Source: Ralstonia sp. NFACC01 (GTDB lineage: Bacteria > Pseudomonadota > Gammaproteobacteria > Burkholderiales > Burkholderiaceae). Taken from it: a stretch of DNA of 64,000 nucleotides. Each line of letters starts with the position of its first letter. Positions within the stretch are counted from its first letter, which is position 1. Position numbers and translations under genes: made by a program. The notes under the pieces are model-generated. The model made no database searches, was not told the DNA's origin, and saw nothing but the letters and a program-made list of their open reading frames with translations. Below are positions 59,701-64,000 of the stretch, piece by piece. The stretch spans positions 1 to 64,000 of the forward strand of contig NZ_FOWV01000007.1 of assembly GCF_900115545.1 (NCBI RefSeq). Direction: 5' to 3'.

Positions 59701-61825
59701 TAGCTTCACGGCCAGCCGTGCCTACAGCGTCACCATCGGTGCGCCCACGGTCACGGTGAGTCCTGCGGCCGCTAACCCGGCCCAGATCACCACGGCCTAC
59801 AGCCAGACCTTCAGTGCGGCCGGCGGCACCGCGCCTTACACGTACGCCGTGTCCACAGGTACGTTGCCAGCGGGCCTCAGCCTGAACGCCAGCACAGGCG
59901 TTCTGTCGGGCACGCCCACTACGCTGGGCAGCAGTACGTTCACTGTGAAGGCCACTGACAGCAGCACAGGCACCGGCGCCCCGTACAACGGGACACGCAG
60001 CTACACGATCACGGTGGGCCAGGTGATCGGCACCGCGCCGGCAATCACGGCCACCACCATGTCGACGGCGCCGATCACGCTGCATGCAACGGCCAATGCA
60101 ACGGGCGGTCCGTTCTCGTCCATTGCGATTGTCAGTCCGCCTGCCAGCGGCACTGCCGTCGTCAACGGTCTGGACATCGTTTACACCCCGACCCCGACCA
60201 CCTCCGGCGCCGTCAACTTCACCTATGCGCTGATCAACACGGCCGGCACATCTGCGCCGATTCCGGTGACGGTCAACGTGAATGCGGTGCCCATTGCCGT
60301 AGCGCAGAAACAGGCCACCACGTCGTCGGGCCAGGCGGTGAGCGTGGACTTGACCGAAGGCGCCACGGGTGGCCCCTTCACGGCGGCGACGCTGGTGTCG
60401 GTAGTGCCGGCCAACGCCGGCACGGCCACGATTGTGCAGAAGGCTGTGCAGACGCCGGCGGGCGTGAGGAGTCCGGCTGCGGCGGCATCGACCTATGTGA
60501 TGAACTTCACGCCGTCGGGCACCTACAGCGGCCAGGCCGTGCTGACGTACACGCTGTCCAACGCGTTTGCCACCTCGGCGCCGGCCACGGTGCAGGTGAG
60601 CGTGGCGCCGCGCAAGGACCCCTCGGCCGACCCGGATGTGGCAGGTCTGATCAACGCGCAAGTGCAGGCCGCGCGCCGCTTTGCCACCACGCAGATCGAC
60701 AACTACAACCGTCGTCTGGAAGCGCTGCATGGCACGGGCCGGGCACCGTCAGGCAACGGTCTGACAGTCGCCATGCCGGGCCAGCGCGTGGACATGCAGG
60801 CGCGTTGCCAGGATGTGGTCGGCATTTCCGCGCACGATGCCTGCATGCGCGGTGAGGGCCAAGGCGTGCGGCCGTTCGCACGGGGCAAGCGCAATACCGA
60901 TGCGGCCAGCGGCAACACCGACAAGTCGAACGCAGATGCCGGTCCCGACCTGCCCGGTGCCGACGCAGCCGGCGTGGGCCCGGACAACACCGATCCGAAT
61001 CTCGCGTTCTGGAGCGCCGGTACGCTGGACTTTGGTTTCGCCAACGCGGGCACGCAACGATCCGGTTTCCGCTTCACCACAGGCGGCGTGACGGCGGGCG
61101 CCGATTACCGCGTGTCCGATCAGCTCTCGATCGGCGGTGGCTTCGGCTACGGGCGTGACTCCACCGACATCGGCAACGCGGGCACCAAGAGCACGGGCGA
61201 CAGCTATAGCCTTGCGCTCTACGGCAGCTATCGCCCGCTGCCTTCGTTGTTCGTCGATGGCGTGGCCGGCTTCGGCACGCTCAGTTTCGACTCGCGCCGC
61301 TGGGTGACGGACTCCAACGACTTTGCCACCGGCAAGCGCAACGGCAAGCAAGTGTTCGCCTCCGTGTCGGCCGGCTATGAGCATCGCGATCGCACCTGGC
61401 TGATCTCGCCTTACGGGCGCCTGGCGGTCTCGCAATCGACGCTGGATCAGTTCACGGAATCGGGCGCCGGCATCAACGCGCTGACGTATTTCGACCAGAC
61501 GGTGACAACGGTATCCGGCACGCTCGGCCTGCGTGCGGAATACACGCAGAAGACCAAGTGGGGCACGTTCCTGCCGTTCGCACGGGTGGAGTACCAGCAC
61601 GACTTCAATGGACAGAGCAATGCGGGGTTGGCGTATGCCGATCTGGCATCGGCGGGCCCTGCTTACTACGTGCCGGGTACGCCGTTTGGGCGCGATCGCA
61701 TGCAGATCGGGTTGGGAACGAAGTTCCGCACCGGGCCGCTCACGTTTGGGTTGGACTACAGCGTGATGGCTGGGATGGGCGGTTTGCAGCAGGGGATTCG
61801 GTTGACGTTTGCTGCACCGTTCTGA
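56792..61825 (+). CDS. Autotransporter adhesin-like protein with eight putative-Ig repeats
   Basis: 1,677 aa from ATG 56792 (GGGAG close upstream); the frame is open back to 56639. A long signal region ends LSQGALA-NISC. An IPT/TIG domain (about 57295-57555) and a cadherin-like Ig unit follow. Eight He_PIG-type repeats of about 88-96 residues (57821-60020) each show AYSQ, PYTY, LPAGL and LSGTPT blocks. Two more Ig-like units and a linker with two Cys lead to a C-terminal autotransporter beta-barrel (about 61000-61825) ending in Phe. Surface-displayed adhesin is the likely role. Divergent from the tail-collar operon. Confidence 0.9.
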   Translation: MRVLTQSSPYGRRGVAGWSMFRCLEAQGRKWMRRGLLALLAIWLTVLSQGALANISCSVSFSMQQNTTKTYSLTAGENAACDPLNVGIAFDTFGDQNFDNTSGAVTTPTTQGGTFYIFANVPGGSGAQNGFVYTPPNPSFSGTDTATFYVTDNNGNWTPTGSLTITVIPTAPTVTSIAPNSGTTAGGTSVAIIGTNFTSATAVKFGATNATSYTVNSATSITATSPAGAAGTVDITVTNANGTSPTNASDQYTFVAPPVANAVSTTVAHGSTSNPVTLNITGGAPTGVAVATQAAHGTATASGTSITYTPSASYSGSDSFTYTATNAGGTSAPATVTVTVSNPTVTYGPSSPAAGTVGTAYSQTPASASGGTAPYTYTIASGALPAGISLASDGTLSGTPTAGGTFNFTVTATDSSTGTGPFTATSGTLTLTVAAPTITLSPSALTNATVATAYSQTITASGGTAAYTYAVTSGALPAGLTLSSGGALSGTPTAGGTFNFTVTATDSSTGSGPYTGSRAYTLVVNAPTLAITPASGSLSASAGVAYSQTFTVSGGLAPYTYSLAVNSGTMPTGLSFNTGTGVLSGTPTTTGVVNFTVTTTDHATGTGPYSTSGTYTLTTSAPTITVSPTTLIAATVGAAYSQTATASGGAAPYSYALTAGALPAGLSMNSSTGAITGTPTAGGTFNFTVTATDANSYTGSRAYSLTVSAATVTVSPSTLPGATVATAYSQTILASGGTGSYTYAVTAGSLPAGLTLSSNGTLSGTPTSGGAFNFTVTATDSSTGTGPYTGSRAYSLTIGSPTLTITPASGSLGGVAGTAYSRNFTASGGTSPYTYGLVVNSGTMPAGLTWNGATGTLAGTPTTAGTVSFTVTATDSSTGTGAPFAVGGVYTLIIAAPSVTVSPATLPNPAIASAYSQTISAANGTAPYTYAVTAGALPAGLSLNTTTGVLSGTPTAGGTFNLTITATDANSFTASRAYSVTIGAPTVTVSPAAANPAQITTAYSQTFSAAGGTAPYTYAVSTGTLPAGLSLNASTGVLSGTPTTLGSSTFTVKATDSSTGTGAPYNGTRSYTITVGQVIGTAPAITATTMSTAPITLHATANATGGPFSSIAIVSPPASGTAVVNGLDIVYTPTPTTSGAVNFTYALINTAGTSAPIPVTVNVNAVPIAVAQKQATTSSGQAVSVDLTEGATGGPFTAATLVSVVPANAGTATIVQKAVQTPAGVRSPAAAASTYVMNFTPSGTYSGQAVLTYTLSNAFATSAPATVQVSVAPRKDPSADPDVAGLINAQVQAARRFATTQIDNYNRRLEALHGTGRAPSGNGLTVAMPGQRVDMQARCQDVVGISAHDACMRGEGQGVRPFARGKRNTDAASGNTDKSNADAGPDLPGADAAGVGPDNTDPNLAFWSAGTLDFGFANAGTQRSGFRFTTGGVTAGADYRVSDQLSIGGGFGYGRDSTDIGNAGTKSTGDSYSLALYGSYRPLPSLFVDGVAGFGTLSFDSRRWVTDSNDFATGKRNGKQVFASVSAGYEHRDRTWLISPYGRLAVSQSTLDQFTESGAGINALTYFDQTVTTVSGTLGLRAEYTQKTKWGTFLPFARVEYQHDFNGQSNAGLAYADLASAGPAYYVPGTPFGRDRMQIGLGTKFRTGPLTFGLDYSVMAGMGGLQQGIRLTFAAPF
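58100..59746 (+). repeat. Duplicated three-repeat block inside the autotransporter gene
   Basis: Block A (58100-58921, 822 bp) and block B (58922-59746, 825 bp) each hold three Ig repeats in the same order of subtypes. The first unit is ATVATAYSQT type, the second is ITPASGSL...NSGTMP type, and the third has TDANSY/F and lacks the STGTG linker. Confidence 0.75.
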
Positions 61826-61853
61826 AGCAACAAGCGGTAAGCGCCCAACAAAA

Positions 61854-61880
61854 AGCCAGCCTTCGGGCTGGCTTTTTTTT
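61854..61880 (+). terminator. Terminator of the autotransporter gene
   Basis: Perfect 8-bp stem AGCCAGCC/GGCTGGCT with a TTCG tetraloop, followed by eight Ts. Confidence 0.95.
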
Positions 61881-61899
61881 CGGCCGCGATCTCAGCGCA

Positions 61900-63060
61900 T
61901 CAGGTTGCCGTCGAGGATTCCGCCGGCTTTTCCCCAGTCAACAAGTAATGCATCAGTTCCCGCACCGGCCGAATCGCCTCCCCAAACGGCAACTTCCCAG
62001 CCCCGCGGAAAAACAGCCCGCGCTCCACATCTCCCCGCAGCGCCTGCGCAAGCTTCAGGTCAATGCAGAACTGCCCCACCTTCCCAATCCCATCCCGCAG
62101 CCCGCACGTCTGCAAACAATCGAACCCTTGCAGGCAATCCCGCACCTTGGCTTTCGCCTGCAGCGCGCTTTCGCGCGACAGATAACGCGACAACCACGGC
62201 GTCATCACCGCCCGCGCCGGCAACCCGGCCACGCTGACGAACTCGCCGATATCGCCTTGCTCCGCGCCCGTCAGCACCCGCTTGAAGCGCACGTGCGCAT
62301 CGCCCTCTTCTGTCACCGCAAATGCAGTGCCGAGCTGCACCGCAGCGGCGCCCTTGTCGAGCCAATGCTTCACCTTGGCATGCGAATCGATGCCACCTGC
62401 AAGGATGATCGGAATCTGTTCCGCAGCCAGCCCCAGCTTGATGAACAGTTCACGGCATTCGTCCAGCACCCGCGCGAACGAAAAGCGTTCGTCGCGCAAA
62501 TCCTCAATGCGGGCTGCGCCCAGGTGGCCGCCGGCGTGCGTCGGATGCTCGATCACCACCGCATCCGGCAAGCGCGACTTCTTCATCCACCGCTTGAGCA
62601 CCACGCCCACGCCGCGCGAGTCGGAAAGGATCGGGATCAGCGCGACCCTCGGGTGCTCGGCGGTCATCTCGGGCAGATCGAGCGGAAGCCCCGCGCCCAT
62701 GACGATGGCATCGGCGCCGCTCTCGCACGCCTGACGCACCAGCGCGGGGTGCGATTCCACCGCCTTCATCACGTTCACGGCGATCATGCCGTTGCCCTGG
62801 CTGCCTTCACGCGCGGCGCGGATCTCGCGGTCCAGCGCGACGAGGTTGGCGGCGTTGATGGCGTCCTTGTCGTGCGATTTCTCGGTGGCGGCAACAAGGT
62901 CTGCGTGGTGATGCCGCAAGTCGATGCTGGCGATGGTGCCGACGCCGCCTTCGCGCGCCACGGCGCCGGCCAGCCGGTGCGCCGAAATACCCACGCCCAT
63001 CCCGCCCTGCACGATGGGTACGAGGCTGCGCCCCGCGAGTGTGAACCGACGCTCCAGCAT
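61900..63060 (-). CDS. Nitronate monooxygenase-type flavoprotein
   Basis: 386-aa FMN-dependent TIM-barrel enzyme of the NPD/2-nitropropane dioxygenase family. PIVQGGMGVGISAHRLAGAV opens the barrel. GAGLPLDLP, IEHPTHAGGHLG with a catalytic-type His, AGGIDSHAKV and QLGTAFAVTEEG bind FMN. A Cys-containing C-terminal extension (CLQGFDCLQTCGLRDG) goes beyond the basic fold. ATG 63060 starts homology; the frame extends further. Native substrate uncertain. Divergent from thiC. Confidence 0.9.
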   Translation of the reverse strand: MLERRFTLAGRSLVPIVQGGMGVGISAHRLAGAVAREGGVGTIASIDLRHHHADLVAATEKSHDKDAINAANLVALDREIRAAREGSQGNGMIAVNVMKAVESHPALVRQACESGADAIVMGAGLPLDLPEMTAEHPRVALIPILSDSRGVGVVLKRWMKKSRLPDAVVIEHPTHAGGHLGAARIEDLRDERFSFARVLDECRELFIKLGLAAEQIPIILAGGIDSHAKVKHWLDKGAAAVQLGTAFAVTEEGDAHVRFKRVLTGAEQGDIGEFVSVAGLPARAVMTPWLSRYLSRESALQAKAKVRDCLQGFDCLQTCGLRDGIGKVGQFCIDLKLAQALRGDVERGLFFRGAGKLPFGEAIRPVRELMHYLLTGEKPAESSTAT

Positions 63061-63274
63061 GACAACTCCCAGCGGCCGTGCCGCAATGCAATAGAAAAGG
63101 GACTGAGCGTCGCATAGGTGAAACGCAGCGGGGTTGCGCAAGATCAAGGCGGGTTGCGCCGGTGCGCGCCGCCGCACATTGCGCGGCGGTTTGGACTGAA
63201 ATGACCCGTCGACCGTCAACTCACTGGTTTTCGTGCTGGCAACGCCGACGGCCCTGTGCTTAAATTCAGCCTCG

Positions 63275-63372
63275 TTGGATGAAACAGGGGTGCCGTACGG
63301 ATGGGCCGTGCGGCTGAGAGAGTCCCTTCGCACCCGATCCGGTTCGTACCGGCGTGGGAAGTTTCAGAACAC
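63275..63372 (+). promoter_or_regulatory. TPP riboswitch (THI box) upstream of thiC
   Basis: Conserved elements in order: ACAGGGGTGC (63284-63293), the pyrimidine-sensor GGCTGAGAG (63312-63320), and the pyrophosphate-sensor arm ACCCGATCCGGTTCGTACC ending GGCGTGGGAAGT. It lies about 105 bp before the thiC start and would lower thiC expression when thiamine pyrophosphate is plentiful. Confidence 0.96.
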
Positions 63373-63476
63373 CGCGTAGTCTCTGGCAGCCCACCCCTCA
63401 GTTCTTCGGGTCACGCCACCTCTCCCGGTTTCGTCCACTGCCTGCTCCACCAGGCCACAGAATCTAGGACGAGACC

Positions 63477-64000
63477 ATGCCCCAAGCCAAAAACGCCCCC
63501 GCCGCATCGTTCGACTCGCTGCAGTCCGAGCTCGACCAGAAGTTCGCCTATCCGGCCTCCAGCAAGACCTACATCGTCGGCAGCCGCGCGGACATCCGCG
63601 TGCCGATGCGCACCATCAAGCAGACCGCCACGCGCACCGACAAGGGCGAGATGCTGAACCCGCCGGTGCCGGTGTACGACACCTCGGGCCCGTACTCCGA
63701 TCCGGACGTGCACATTGATCTGAAGGCGGGCCTCGCCCCGCTGCGCGCCAAGTGGATCGACGAGCGCGGCGATACGGAAATCCTCTCGGGCCTGTCGTCC
63801 GAATACGGCCGCACGCGTGCCAACGACCCGGCCACGGCCCACCTGCGCTTTGCACAACTGACGAACCCGCGCCGCGCCAAGGCCGGCGCCAACGTAAGCC
63901 AGATGCACTATGCGCGTCGCGGCATCATCACGCCGGAAATGGAGTACGTCGCGCTGCGCGAATCGCTGAACCTGCAGGCGCTGCAAGACAAGCCCGAGTA
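63477..64000 (+). CDS. thiC: Phosphomethylpyrimidine synthase ThiC (partial, runs off right edge)
   Basis: First 174 codons of the radical-SAM enzyme that turns aminoimidazole ribotide into HMP-phosphate for thiamine synthesis. The N-terminal domain shows [29 protein letters not shown] and the start of the core [18 protein letters not shown]. The iron-sulphur Cys motif lies beyond the window. Under the TPP riboswitch. Confidence 0.98.
   Translation, partial: MPQAKNAPAASFDSLQSELDQKFAYPASSKTYIVGSRADIRVPMRTIKQTATRTDKGEMLNPPVPVYDTSGPYSDPDVHIDLKAGLAPLRAKWIDERGDTEILSGLSSEYGRTRANDPATAHLRFAQLTNPRRAKAGANVSQMHYARRGIITPEMEYVALRESLNLQALQDKPE

Noticed and set aside
57821-60022. CRISPR-like regular repeats
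   Set aside because: The periodicity is about 265-290 bp, in frame, and encodes Ig-type protein repeats.
57746-60730. 994-codon open frame antisense to the autotransporter
   Set aside because: It is a shadow of the repetitive, GC-biased coding strand; it is Arg/Gly/His-rich, has no domain and no ribosome site.

Overview
This 64 kb window is high-GC chromosomal DNA from a betaproteobacterium, most likely Burkholderiaceae and probably a Ralstonia. The basis is gene content (RcnR/RcnA, NsrR/Hmp/NnrS, Gram-negative porin, TPP-riboswitch thiC), codon bias and many divergent LysR/IclR pairs. The genus is an inference. No rRNA, tRNA, CRISPR array or transposase gene was seen. Nearly all genes are ordinary metabolic, transport and regulatory genes.

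Layout. 1-6955: the end of a dispersed repeat, kdpD without an adjacent kdpE, an orphan MetQ-type binding protein, a gene-free stretch with three strong terminators and a probable small RNA, then a REC-EAL and a LuxR-type response regulator. 6966-13856: aquaporin, DHA2 efflux pump with divergent XRE regulator, isochorismatase-like hydrolase plus PaaI thioesterase, porin, and an orphan NMT1-type binding protein. 14004-20007: a TctD/TctE-like two-component pair, a PHP-domain lipoprotein, two small stress-type proteins (DUF4142, DUF2795) and a dinD pseudogene with two frameshifts. 20129-23279: nitric-oxide defence (nsrR, divergent hmp-nnrS). 23353-34165: MocR regulator with AhpD-like and SRPBCC proteins, MFS pump, LysR/argC, ureidoglycine aminohydrolase, tam, LysR, a DPYTQG-repeat secreted protein, and rcnA/rcnR around a textbook RcnR operator.

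34516-45289: EamA exporter, two small or membrane hypotheticals, a polar amino-acid ABC transporter operon ending in an FAD amine oxidase under a divergent IclR regulator, UspA with an FNR/ANR-type box, and a C4-antisense-RNA-like element ahead of two overlapping small genes. 45395-53679: LysE, aldehyde dehydrogenase and divergent GMC alcohol oxidase, the full dispersed repeat, two tandem orphan glutamate-type binding proteins, and an AidB-like acyl-CoA dehydrogenase.

53760-61825 is the most unusual part. Three tandem phage-tail-collar (microcystin-dependent) proteins, a DUF6916-like protein and a GNAT acetyltransferase form one operon. It is divergent from a roughly 1,700-residue autotransporter built of eight putative-Ig repeats, six of which form two copies of a three-repeat block. 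No other phage genes surround them. The window closes with a nitronate monooxygenase-type gene and a TPP riboswitch driving thiC, which runs off the right edge.
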